Source: Fonticula alba (Eukaryota; Opisthokonta; Rotosphaerida; Fonticulaceae). Taken from it: 28,351 nt of DNA. Shown here one piece after another: positions 10,962-19,621 of this stretch. Position numbers and translations under genes: made by a program. Below the pieces are notes generated by a model, which made no database searches, was not told the origin of the DNA, and saw nothing but the letters and a program-made list of their open reading frames with translations. The stretch is from positions 2,287,665-2,316,015 of the forward strand of contig NW_009242975.1 in NCBI RefSeq assembly GCF_000388065.1, written 5' to 3'. Position 1 is the first letter of the stretch. Each line of letters starts with the position of its first letter.

Positions 10962-11762
10962 TATATGGGCGTGTATGTGTGTGCTCTTTGGGCGGGAAGA
11001 GGGGGGAAAGAGGGGTTGGCTGGGAACAGGGAGACGCAATACGCACCGCCGCAGGAGATCCTCATAATCTCGGTTCGGCTGGGGAGAGAGGAGCCCACTG
11101 GGCGCCGCAGATGACGGGGACTCCGGAGCGGCGACATCCAGGCTGCGTGAGACCTCCAGAGAAAGAGACGGCCCAGGTGCGCGTGCAGAAGCCGCGGAGG
11201 AGGCGATTGGTGCCGCGGCGGTGGCCCCGGCAACGGTCGCTGCAGGGCCGGTGGACGAGGAGGCTGCCCCGGGCGAGGGAAGCGCCACCGGGGAGGAAGC
11301 GCCGCCAGCGGGAGACGCTGTGGCAGCTGTCGCGGAAACGGCCAACGAAGCCGGCTCGGGCGTGCCAGTCGCAGGGGCCAGAGAAATGGAGGAAGAGCCT
11401 CCGGAAACGGCCCCGGCCCCAGGAATGCTTGAAGAGATGCTGGCGGGAACTGGGCGAATGGGCGAAGGGAGAGGGGGGGGGGGCGGCGAAGCTGTTAGAC
11501 AAGGAAAGGGCGTGGTGAGGTAGGGAAGAGAGGACGTCCTGAATGGCGCACCAACTGGCTCCGGGTCGAAGGAGGGAGTGTTGGTAGGCGGCGAGGGGAA
11601 CTTGTCCAGGAGCTCCTCGATCGACAGGAGGATGAGCGACTCGAAGGAATCCAACTCGGCCAAACCAGCGGACATCATGCCTGTGCCTCCTCCAGTGGAG
11701 GATGCCCCTGTTGAGTAGTGCCCGGGGAGACCACCCGGCGAAAGGAGCGCGGTGCTGGCCAT
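9359..11762 (-). CDS. ASH plus RhoGAP domain protein, OCRL/INPP5B-like tail without 5-phosphatase (571 aa, 7 exons)
   Basis: Exons, 5' to 3' on the minus strand: 11762-11552, 11449-11047, 10863-10751, 10652-10491, 10396-10217, 10114-9899, 9789-9359. They total 1716 bp and every junction is in phase. Residues 1-204 are Ala/Ser/Pro-rich and probably disordered. Residues 205-260 are helical-looking. Residues about 262-357 form an ASH (MSP-like) beta domain with GQAIVEKIFIHN and the closing IIIMEVEGG. Residues about 380-565 are RhoGAP: arginine finger R420 in GIFR, K459 and R463 in the LIK..FRELP helix, N533 in IIGPNL. Known family role: ASH-RhoGAP tails of OCRL/INPP5B bind Rab and Rho GTPases on endosomes and Golgi. 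Unlike those, this protein has no phosphatase domain and keeps the catalytic Arg, so it may be a real GAP for a Rho-family GTPase (inference). The ATG has a GCCATGGCC context; an in-frame ATG at 11858 lies in a pyrimidine-rich leader and is less likely. Confidence 0.87.
9790..9898 (-). other. Intron 6 of the ASH-RhoGAP gene (109 nt, phase 1)
   Basis: Donor GTGCGT at 9898, acceptor CAG ending at 9790. It joins ...SNEDGDT to TLLRSQINRHKG in the RhoGAP fold. On the sense strand it holds a (CT)n tract and then C16 (9824-9839), both upstream of the acceptor. Confidence 0.88.
10115..10216 (-). other. Intron 5 of the ASH-RhoGAP gene (102 nt, phase 1)
   Basis: Donor GTACAT at 10216, acceptor CAG ending at 10115. 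The splice yields MEVEGGPHHLFCLNIQ, matching the ASH-to-RhoGAP linker seen in OCRL-type proteins. It is the only donor in the set without G at +5. Confidence 0.8.
10397..10490 (-). other. Intron 4 of the ASH-RhoGAP gene (94 nt, phase 1)
   Basis: Donor GTACGC at 10490, acceptor CAG ending at 10397. It joins IFIHNK to MGKVKFKFNLPP within the ASH domain. The sense strand carries a C run and a long C/T tract before the acceptor. Confidence 0.87.
10653..10750 (-). other. Intron 3 of the ASH-RhoGAP gene (98 nt, phase 1)
   Basis: Donor GTGCGT at 10750, acceptor CAG ending at 10653. It joins MQSKVLSDA to KNPILRTRNSVL. A run of ten or more C lies mid-intron on the sense strand. Confidence 0.87.
10864..11046 (-). 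other. Intron 2 of the ASH-RhoGAP gene (183 nt, phase 2) with a (CA)n repeat
   Basis: Donor GTGCGT at 11046, acceptor CAG ending at 10864. It joins NRDYEDLLRR to ATKGVIGPKEQQ. It is about 80 nt longer than its neighbours, and most of the excess is the (GC)n(TG)n microsatellite at 10903-10954, which reads (CA)n(CG)n in the transcript. Confidence 0.85.
10903..10954. repeat. (GC)n(TG)n microsatellite inside an intron
   Basis: Alternating GC for about 14 bases, then about 19 TG units, then degenerate TG/TA up to about 10985. It lies wholly within intron 2 of the minus-strand ASH-RhoGAP gene. Alternating purine-pyrimidine DNA of this type can adopt Z-DNA; that is general knowledge. Confidence 0.95.
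11450..11551 (-). other. Probable intron 1 of the ASH-RhoGAP gene (102 nt, phase 1)
   Basis: Donor GTGCGC at 11551, acceptor CAG ending at 11450. The length is a multiple of three and has no stop, so retention would only add 34 Pro/Ser-rich residues. I call it an intron because donor, length, C run and CAG acceptor match the other introns of this gene. A nearer CAG acceptor (60-nt intron) is also in frame. Confidence 0.65.
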
Positions 11763-12242
11763 GGCTCGGGGTGGGCGGAAAGACACAGGTGACAGGGGGA
11801 GGGAGGGGGGAGAGACGTGTGTGGAAGTGGGAGAGGACAAGAAGGGGAGGGAGGACAAGAGGGGCGAGGGTGCGGAGGGCTAGGGGAGCGAGAGGAGGAA
11901 GAAGGTGACAAAAGCCGCGGCAAGGCAACTCAGTGTCGGAGCGCATCCTGACAAAGATTCGCGCCCAGGGGAAGGGGGTTGAGGGTGGCTGCGTGGTCAC
12001 AAACAAAAAAACAACACCCCCGTCCGACGCCGGAGGGGAGAGGGGCTCGTGTGCATCCCTCGGGGGCGCGGGGGCTCGGGGGAGTGGGGGGGGGGGACAT
12101 GCAGTTGGGCAGTCCCAGCGAGGACGCAGTTTCTCCAGCGCGAAAACCTTGCCGTGTACTGGGTTCCGGCACGATCTTGCACCTGTCTGGCTCCCACTCT
12201 GAATACAGGGGCGGATTGCGCGAGAAGGGGCAAATGGGGGGG
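11763..12242. other. Upstream region of the ASH-RhoGAP gene
   Basis: Immediately upstream of the ATG the sense (minus) strand is a long C/T-rich leader to about 11900. No TATA box like those of the two simple minus-strand genes is visible. An A-rich patch at 12001-12012 is the only AT-rich spot. No separate gene is seen. Confidence 0.5.
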
Positions 12243-12457
12243 NNNNNNNNNNNNNNNNNNNNNNNNNNNNNNNNNNNNNNNNNNNNNNNNNNNNNNNNNN
12301 NNNNNNNNNNNNNNNNNNNNNNNNNNNNNNNNNNNNNNNNNNNNNNNNNNNNNNNNNNNNNNNNNNNNNNNNNNNNNNNNNNNNNNNNNNNNNNNNNNNN
12401 NNNNNNNNNNNNNNNNNNNNNNNNNNNNNNNNNNNNNNNNNNNNNNNNNNNNNNNNN
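12243..12457. other. Assembly gap, 215 N
   Basis: Continuous N. The left edge ends in a G run, typical of assemblies failing at homopolymers. Open frames drawn across it are meaningless. Confidence 1.
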
Positions 12458-12825
12458 GGACGAGGATCCTGCTATTTAACGTGATTTCACATGACCGACA
12501 GGCATCGAATCACCCTTAAAGTGCTGCCACCCAACTGTCTGTCGTGGCGCGGGCAGCTGCTCGAGGCCGTTCCGGGGATGTGACGTGATCATTCCTCTGC
12601 TGTGTCGAGGGCATCATGTGCGCAGTCTCGGGGAGGGTGATTCATTGGTATGCCGACGAAGGTGCAACCAGTCCCAGCTCCCGCCGGAGAGCCAGTTCCG
12701 AGGTCTGAAAGGACGGTGCAGAAATTCCCCCGGAAGTGAGGACGATGGGCACCAACATGCCCCCTCCCCGTATGAGGGATTAGACCATGTCTGGTCATGG
12801 ATCTGAAAGTGGGGGAGGTTGTCTT

Positions 12826-12828
<3 letters not shown>

Positions 12829-12867
<39 letters not shown>
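12829..12867. repeat. (AG)n microsatellite
   Basis: About 19 uninterrupted AG units ending in a short G run. No gene model overlaps it. Confidence 0.97.
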
Positions 12868-12868
<1 letters not shown>

Positions 12869-13539
12869 CCCACGTTTTTTTCTGACAACTACTCCTGGGC
12901 GAGCATCAGTGCTGGTACACCCCGCCCCCTGCCCCCTCCCCGGCCAAGAGCGTGTGGGTGTGGGAATGGTCCTTACTCCCCCGAACCATGGCCTGGGTGG
13001 CGGTGAGAAACTATTCCTAGGCAGGGAAAGGTGCTGGGAAGCTCCATCAGAGGCAGGACGCGTGAGCTGGTCGGGAGGGGGGAAACTCGCTCGTCGAAAA
13101 CGTGCGCACGCCTTTTGAGGCCCTCCGATGGGTCCTGAGCCGCACATGCCCTCGCGCGCGTGCGACGCACAGGCCTCGGCCCCGGGTGATGAGAGCCCCG
13201 CATTACTCTGCCCCCCTTCCAAAATGCCAGCCTCCAGGAACGAGGTCCGAACACCGGACGAGCTCCCCCGAACCCGCGCACAGTCCGACAAAGTGCCCGG
13301 AGAGGTCTGGGAAGCGTTCAAGGGGGCTTCACATGGAGGGGGCCTGCTGCATTTCGCGTCCTCGCCAGCCCCGTCCCCCGTCCCCTCGCCCCGAAGAGGC
13401 AGGCGCGCGGCAGCGGCAGCACGAACAGCAGCGGTGGCAGCTGATGTGCTGAGCACGTTTTTGGGCAGGGGGAAGCAGGGGCACAAGGAGGGGCTACAAC
13501 ACAAGGAGCGAGGCTGAGAAGAGGAGACGAAACACCTCC

Positions 13540-13616
13540 ACAGACACACACACACACATACACACACATACACACACATACACACACACACACACATACA
13601 CATGCACATACATACA
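13540..13616. repeat. CA / TACACA microsatellite
   Basis: Blocks of (CA)4-7 separated by TA, giving an imperfect 10-bp period (CACACACATA), then CATG/CATA variants. The low-complexity Cys/Val ORFs on the opposite strand are artefacts of this repeat. Confidence 0.95.
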
Positions 13617-14594
13617 CCGTGAGGCAAAAAGAAGGGCAGGGAGGCAGAAGGGGGAAAGAGAGGGAACGAAACAGAGGATGAGCACGGAGGGAAGGAGATG
13701 TTGTTTAAAAAAGTTTCTGGTTTTTATTGTTTTTCGGTTCTTTGCGGGTTTTAACTTTTTGGTAGCAGCAAACGGAAAAATTTATGCACGAGGGGGCAGA
13801 GGAGACGCCCTATACTTCCCCCCCTCCGCGACCGGTAATGCGCGAGAGGAGGAGAGAGGGCTTGATCGTACACCATCGAGGTTACGAGTTTTCAGAGGAG
13901 GGGGAAGGGAGAGTATGGTACAATTCTGAAGGTTTGGGGGGTTTTCTGTAGAAAGAGAGGGAGGCGCGCGCTCGGCACACCACCGCCCGCCCAGCCCCCA
14001 CATATCCACACGCACACAGGACCAGCCTGAGGGAGAGGGGGGAAGGGGGGGGGGGTATCCGTGGCGGGAAAGTGCACGGCGGCGAGGAGGAGAGCGGGCG
14101 GCAAGGCAACGCCCAGAGGACGTTGAGCATCGGTGCGCGCGCACATTCCGAGGAGAGGGATTTACAAATACAACTGGCTTTTGGGCGCCAAGGGGGAGTT
14201 TTCTCGGTGGAAGCCGTCCGAAGGAGAGAAGAGAGAGAGAAGCAGCAGGTGCAGAACGAGGTGGTGTGCAGGCGGCGGGTCGTGGTCCGGCTACACTCGA
14301 AGCACGTGAGCGGTCTGTGGCAATGGGGGAGGGGGGTATGGCGAGCAAGCAGGAGGGGATGCCCTCTGTTTGCACACGTGCCCCCCCCACCATCGAGCGA
14401 AGACGCTTTCTGAAGAGAGGGAGAGGAGGAGGTGGACACTGGGAGAGTGCCACATGTTCGAAACGGCGGAGGCGCGATTTTTGGAGGAATTTTCAAAGAG
14501 AAGAAGAAAAGCTGCTACGACGAGAGGAAAGAGGGGGGACGGAGAGGGAAGCCAAGCCCCGTGAGTGTGTGCGGGAGGAGGCGGCACCTCGCAC

Positions 14595-15092
14595 TTAGCG
14601 ACGGCGAGAGCGGACACCCATCATCTGCTGGCCGCAGGACACGGTCGGGGAATTGACAACATGGACGAAGAGCTTGCCGGCGCGCTTCTTGGCAAACTGG
14701 TTGAGCTTGCGCAGCTCCTCCGGCGGGAAGGCCACGCGGTTGCGAGGCTCGAACTCGAGGAAGTGGCCGTTGTCAAAGTAGACGCAGGCGCGGGAGAAGG
14801 TCGAGTTGCCGGTGGTGGCGTAGGAGAGGGCCTGGCGCGAAGGGGCCGGAGCCGGGGCCGGGGCCGGGGCCGTGATGGGGGCCGGGGCGGCGACCGGCTC
14901 CGGGGCCGAGGAAGTCATCTCCTGGTCGGCGGCCGGGGTGGAGGTCGCCAGGAAATGCGCATGCAGCTGGCTGTGCAGCATGCGCATGCGCTCCTGCTTG
15001 TTGAGCTGCTCCTGCTCGAGGAGGTCGCCAACAGTGGGCAGGGGAGCGAGAGCCGGGGAAGAGGAGGCAGAGCTGAGGAGGAGGGAGGCCAT
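14595..15092 (-). CDS. Small basic-tailed protein of unknown function (165 aa)
   Basis: Single-exon ORF, ATG at 15092-15090 in a CAGCCATGGCC context, stop TAA at 14597-14595. Not recognised. Residues 1-19 are Ser/Leu/Ala/Pro-rich. Residues 20-49 (DLLEQEQLNKQERMRM...) form a charged amphipathic, probably helical or coiled-coil segment. Residues 63-85 are an Ala-Pro repeat linker. Residues 99-146 look folded, with aromatic FDNGHFLEFEP and an ELRKLNQFAKKRAGKLFVHVV helix-strand. The protein ends in Arg-rich RSRRR. There is no signal peptide or membrane segment, so it is probably cytosolic or nuclear. Third-position C/G bias is strong and a TATA box lies 155 bp upstream, so it is probably a real, well-expressed gene. 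The two-part layout suggests an adaptor, but that is inference. Confidence 0.78.
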   Translation of the reverse strand: MASLLLSSASSSPALAPLPTVGDLLEQEQLNKQERMRMLHSQLHAHFLATSTPAADQEMTSSAPEPVAAPAPITAPAPAPAPAPSRQALSYATTGNSTFSRACVYFDNGHFLEFEPRNRVAFPPEELRKLNQFAKKRAGKLFVHVVNSPTVSCGQQMMGVRSRRR

Positions 15093-15247
15093 GGCTGAAG
15101 AGAAAGGGAAGGAAGAAGAGAAGGAGAGTAGGGAAGAAGGGGGGGGAGGGGGGTGGACAGCGCAGGCTCGATTGGGGGGGGGGGCGGGGAGGAGGGGAGG
15201 ATGCAGCTGAGAGGGCCGACCCTTTGGAGGAGTTCCAAGGCAGGGGG

Positions 15248-15273
15248 CTTATATACCAGGGCCTTTCACCAAT
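15248..15273 (-). promoter_or_regulatory. TATA box and inverted CCAAT box of the 165-aa protein gene
   Basis: TATATAAG reads on the minus strand at 15255-15248. A CCAAT pentamer in the opposite orientation (15269-15273) lies about 14 bp further upstream. Predicted start near 15220 gives a leader of about 130 bases, C-run and CT-rich up to the ATG. No GTRCG donor is seen in the leader, so the CTTCAG just before the ATG is probably not a splice acceptor. Confidence 0.7.
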
Positions 15274-15495
15274 GGAGGACCGATGTGCTCTCGGGGGGCC
15301 GGCGGAGGGGGCGGGGAGGAATGTGTAGTCCCCTCCCCTCCGCCCAAAGGGGGGGCACCGTTCCGCCCCCCACACCGGCCCCAGGGCCCCGGTAGCGCGC
15401 CGAAGCCCATCCTGCTTCACTTGGCGCCAGGCACCGTCGGCCGGGGCGCCCCCTCGGCGGCTTGTCTCGACAGCCCCCCGGGGCGGGCCGGAGCC

Positions 15496-15515
15496 GGGGG
15501 GGGGGGGGGGGGGGG
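15496..15515. repeat. Homopolymer G20
   Basis: Twenty consecutive G upstream of the 165-aa gene promoter, followed by a CGCGC step. Length likely approximate in the assembly. Confidence 0.85.
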
Positions 15516-16756
15516 CGCGCTCTCGGAGAGGGAGCCTTAGTCTCTTGTTTGCCCGTTGGCCCCTGTCCAACATCAGCCGGGGGCAGGGGAAATCATTTCG
15601 CGCTTCGCCCGAGGCGCACACACAGACGCACATTCGGAACGAATGGTCCTCGTAAACACGCCCGCCCCCGGGTGCCGGGGGGGGGGGGGGCGGTGGGGGG
15701 GGAAACGGCGCCGGAGGGCGGCCCCGGGCCGGTGGCGCAATGACAACAGCTCGCCAGGTGGCCCCGGCAGCTGGAGCCTTCCGGCACGCGGGCTGGCGCT
15801 GGTGGCCCGTGGCACGAACCCCGCCGCCCCCGATGAACGACAGCCTGACCCTCTGGAAGGTGCCGGACTGATGACCGTACTCTCTCGGGCGTGAAAGCGC
15901 CCGGGTGCCGGCTCACCAACAGACCGGCGCCCGGGACGAGGGGGCAGGGAGAGATGACAACCGCTTGCCGAGTTTCGATGTCCGGCATCGGGGTGTCGAC
16001 CGGTGCCCACCGGGCGAGTGACACCCCTCGCGCCCCTGGGCGGCGTGCCGGCTGGCGGGCGCACAATAGCGCCGGCGGTATGTGTGCGTGCGCGCGTGCC
16101 TGTGCTGCCGTTGGCGGTGACTGCGCCCGGCTCCACCGGGTGCAGGGAGCCCGAGCTGGCATGTGCCCCCCCGCCCCCGGCTCCGGCCCGCGCCGGGAGA
16201 GGCGGAGAATCCATGGCTTGACATTAGACGCCGGAGCGGGCGGCCCTTCTTGGGGCAAACCACCGGCCCTTCGCGGCCTGGTGGCCATGATCAAGCGAGC
16301 CATCACCGGCCTCCAGGCCCTTCATGCGGCTCCGACCAGGGCCCCCTCTACGGGGCACCAGTCCGACGGCACCCGGGCTCGATATCCTTCGCCAACACGA
16401 GAAAGCCGGCTAAACGTGCGGCTTCCCCAGCGTCCTCGCAGGGCAGCATGGTCCCCCCGGCCAGTGGTGCTCCTTTGCCAGACGATGTTTCCCGAAGACG
16501 CTGGCCGGCACGGCGATCTTCTCGAAGGCGGCCGGCTGCCGGCGGACCACGAAATCCATTCCTGCCATCAACCCGCACATGTTGTGGCCGGCACTTCCGG
16601 AAACTTCCCGGTGAGTCGGCGGCCCGAGAGGCACACATGCGGGGGGGCTATGGCTAGTCGAGTTCCCTCACGTCGGGGCGTCTGCTCGGCCACAGCCGGG
16701 GCCTCTCAGGCTGGGCCTTCGTTCCGCTGGGCCTCCTCCACTGGAGCAGGACGTGA

Positions 16757-16777
16757 CCCCCCCCCCCCCCCCCCCCC
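16757..16777. repeat. Homopolymer C21
   Basis: Twenty-one consecutive C in non-coding GC-rich DNA; the first long C run on the plus strand after a series of G runs. Confidence 0.85.
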
Positions 16778-17158
16778 TCCCGCCGGTCACCCTCCTGACC
16801 CATGAGCTCGGTCCTCCCAGAGCGCGGTGCCCTTTCCCCTCGGTGGACTCTCCCGGCTTCTCGCTCGGGGGGAGGGGGATCGGCACCTGTTCCCCACTCA
16901 CCTGGTCGACCAGGCCCCCGCTGCGGGGCCCAGATGCCGAGAGTGGGGGAGGGGGTGCCCCGAGAAGGTCGGGGCGCCCGGCTGCCGAGCCCCTCCCGGG
17001 GCACGGACGGGGTCCCGACTTCGAAGGGGCTCCGAGGGGGCGGGCAGGGGGGGCGGGGGGAACCAGAAGCCACGAAGGCAAAGGGCACGCCCGGATGACC
17101 GAGTCATGCGTCCAAGGGCACCAGGGCAGGCCTTGCGCCCAAACAAGAGGAAGACATT

Positions 17159-17178
17159 CCCCCCCCCCCCCCCCCCCC
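17159..17178. repeat. Homopolymer C20
   Basis: Twenty consecutive C, about 380 bp from the previous C run. No coding context. Confidence 0.85.
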
Positions 17179-17642
17179 GAGACCGCCGGACAAACACTCG
17201 GGCAGGGAATGACTCGGCCGCCCAGCCGAGCAACATGTTATGGGGGATACCCCGCACCCACCCAGGGCAGGGCATGGCAAAAAAACGGCAGCACCCGCGG
17301 GACACATTCTCCCTCCCCCTTGCCCTGGGCCATGGGGCTGGGTCGACGAGACACATGGAACAATGATCGCCAACGCAAACACGATCAGGGCACCGATCGC
17401 CCCTGCTCGGCACGTTTCCGACCACGGGAGGCTGGTCGGCTCCCGACCTGCCGCACATTTTGGATCCAAGGATTTTGGATGTATTCTGCACCATTAGACT
17501 ATTTTCAGATTATCCATGTGGCGATCTGGTGAAAACCAGTGTCAATACACGTGGTATTTGATTTTGAAATGACATTCTTTTCCTGGCGAAGGCATCTCCC
17601 TGGAGACTTCCCCCTGACGAAAGGCCGCCGCCGCAGGGCGCT

Positions 17643-17668
17643 CCCCCCCCCCCCCCCCCCCCCCCCCC
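17643..17668. repeat. Homopolymer C26 followed by AG
   Basis: Twenty-six C ending in AG, which resembles the pyrimidine-tract-plus-acceptor layout of the introns here, but no matching GTRCG donor and coding exon pair could be found around it. Confidence 0.85.
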
Positions 17669-18357
17669 AGGAAAACTTCCTCGCGGCCATCTTGACCTAG
17701 GCGGCCACGCCCGGGTCCGGCCCCTGGAGGAATAGGGCCCGCACACTTATGCGCCGCCGACACGCATCCGTGCAACAACGGGCCCACGATGGGAGGTGGT
17801 CGAACACCAAGGGTCTCGGGGCACGACGCGCCCATGGCACAACATGCGCGCCACCAGGCTGGAGATCTGCGGGATTAATCCAAGACGAACTCCAGTCCCC
17901 ATCGGTCAACCACTGGTTCCCGTTAATTAGGGCGCACTCCTCCGGAGGGGGGGGGGGGGCGGTGCGGCGCCCTCCCTGAGAAAACGGGCCAAGTTCCCAG
18001 GTGTCTCCTGTCCGCCCCGAGGCTGCGGCAGGGAGGGCCTGGGGAACCGGGAAGGTCGAACCGGGTTACGCCGGGGCATTTCCCGAACAAGGTGTCTCCT
18101 TCGGTCCCGGAACGCTCCGCCCGACTGGGGGTTAACCGCAGCCGGGGAGCCCGCCCTCTCGGCACCGGACTCCCACCACCGACCGATGCGCCGCTCGGGC
18201 CGATTCATCGCGGGTGATCGGCAGGGGGGGGGGGGGAGGGAGGACCAGCATAATGACAGGTCAGAGTACGTAGGAGGGAGCTAATCAAAAGGTAGACCGT
18301 TCCGCCGCGTCGGCTTCAAGGCGACCAGCCCTTCATCGAGATTGGGGCGGGCGGTGG

Positions 18358-18415
18358 CTATTATTATATATTCTGACTACTTGTTTTAATCCATATACTC
18401 GCTTGATCGACCTTT
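18358..18415. promoter_or_regulatory. AT-rich island with TATATAT, possible promoter
   Basis: An abrupt AT-rich patch in GC-rich surroundings, containing TATATAT at 18365-18371. It lies about 1.25 kb upstream of the plus-strand ATG at 19622. It could be the start of a long spliced leader for that gene, the promoter of an unseen non-coding RNA, or chance. Confidence 0.3.
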
Positions 18416-19516
18416 GGGTAGATTCCCTGCCTGAGTTCTCTTTCCCCCGGGTCCCGCGCACCACCCGGCCCCTGGTTCCCTAGGCAGGTGCCTTTTTGGG
18501 CGGGAACATCGACCCGCGTGTCCCCTTTTCCCGCCCACCTCGCCGGTATTTTATGAACCCGCGCGCGTGGCAGCGAACGGTGTCCGAGCGCCCTCCTGAA
18601 CGGGGCAGTTGTGTGGTTTCTCGTTCGCCCCTAAACTGCGTTCCTATGGCAGGCCGCGGGGCAGAGTTTATCAACAGAGTTACCCCGGTCCCCGGTGTGC
18701 TCGTCTCGAGAGGTCGAGTGGGGGCCGGGGGGGGGGGGGGGGGCGAGTCGGGAACAGCGCGGGGGCTGGGGGAGGGGATATGGTTAAAGCCCCCTCCTCC
18801 TCGAGGCAGAAGGGCCCCGGTCCCACGTTCCCGGGCGGATTACCTCCGCGTACACGCACAACAACGACGGGGGGAGACCTGTCCGTGCGTGGTGCGTGTG
18901 CGGCTGCTATTAACTCCTTGCGCTCCCGGGTGGGGGGTGGTAACCCATGGTGTGTAGGGCCTTTCTCGTTTCCGGGGCCTCTCCCTGCATCCTCTGTCCT
19001 TGTGTCTTGCTCGTGCTTTTTTTTTTCCCGCCCTTCCCACTTCAAGCACCGTGCATTTCTGTGTCCCCCGGAGACCCGGTGGAATGTTTCGCCGGGAGAT
19101 CCAGGCCTGGTGGATGCCTGGCTTGGGCTCGGGGAAATCCTGACGCATTCGTGCGCCCTTCGCCCCCCCCCCCACCCCCCGGAAAAGTGTTACTTCCCCC
19201 CTTCCCCCCTCCTGTTAATAGCCCCAACTGGGATGCTTAATTTAATCCGGCTGCCCTCCGCCCCCCCCCCCCCCTGTTGCCTGTTGTCTCGCCGCCTCGC
19301 CGCCTCTCGCCGGCGTAGCTTCTTCTCGGACCCCGCTCTTCTTGGGACCCTGGTGCTTCGGCATAGTCCGTCCCTCCCTGGCCCTGCATTCCTCCCCCCT
19401 CCCTCCCTCTTCTTTCTCCGCATTCTTGTCCTCCTCCCCTCGCCGCTTCTCGGTCCGGGCTCTCCTCTCCTTCAGCTGTCACGAGCCGCCGGCGTCTCGT
19501 GCTCACCTTTTCTGTT
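18416..19516. other. Probable 5' leader and upstream region of the 1142-aa gene
   Basis: No coding exon is supported. From about 18960 the plus strand becomes strongly C/T-rich, like the leaders of the other genes. GTGCGY hexamers, the donor type used in this window, occur at 18885, 18892 and 19151. The one at 19151 is followed by a C run and an AG at 19220-19221 (71 nt), so extra leader introns are possible. Confidence 0.4.
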
Positions 19517-19621
19517 GTGCGTTCCCCGCCCTGCTTGGCCTGCCTGTCTTCTGCACCCACCGAGCCGAGATCTCTGACTCCCTTTTGGCCTGTGTGTGCG
19601 CACTCCCCTTCTGGTCGACAG
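19517..19621 (+). other. Probable 5' UTR intron ending at the start codon (105 nt)
   Basis: Donor GTGCGT at 19517 and acceptor GACAG ending at 19621. The next three bases are the ATG of the 1142-aa protein. Length, donor and acceptor match the coding introns. The frame upstream of the donor contains no ATG after its last stop, so the upstream exon is untranslated in this model. Confidence 0.6.

Larger units (their letters stand above)
12458..14594. other. Spacer with repeats, no secure gene
   Basis: Contains an (AG)n tract at 12829-12867, a CA/TACA tract at about 13540-13616, and an unusually A/T-rich patch at 13700-13790. On the minus strand that patch carries AATAAA (about 13723-13728), a candidate polyadenylation signal if the 14595-15092 gene had a long 3' UTR. 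A plus-strand frame at 13128-13517 reads partly like protein, but has no motif and is overlapped by a minus-strand frame of similar quality, so I do not call it. Confidence 0.5.
15274..18357. other. GC-rich spacer with G/C homopolymers, no supported gene
   Basis: Many overlapping open frames occur on both strands, including one of about 300 codons, but all are stop-poor by composition. A minus-strand piece near 16410-16600 reads somewhat protein-like (FVVRRQPAAFEKIAVPASVF) without start, neighbours or motif. G runs on the plus strand (15496-15515, 15677-15690) give way to C runs (16757-16777, 17159-17178, 17643-17668), then return to G near 17947 and 18224. Confidence 0.5.

Noticed and set aside
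11799-11858. Upstream in-frame ATG for the ASH-RhoGAP gene (adds 32 residues)
   Set aside because: The added part is translated C/T-rich leader; the ATG at 11762 has a strong GCCATGGCC context.
13128-13517. Plus-strand frame with a moderately protein-like middle part
   Set aside because: No motif, no promoter, rival minus-strand frame, and no splice partners of the local donor type. Possible but below my threshold.
12827-13627. 266-codon minus-strand frame with Cys/Val start
   Set aside because: Its beginning and end are translations of CA and AG microsatellites.
15891-16805. 304-codon plus-strand frame
   Set aside because: Stop-poor because of very high GC, no recognisable segment, and it runs into a C21 homopolymer whose length is uncertain.
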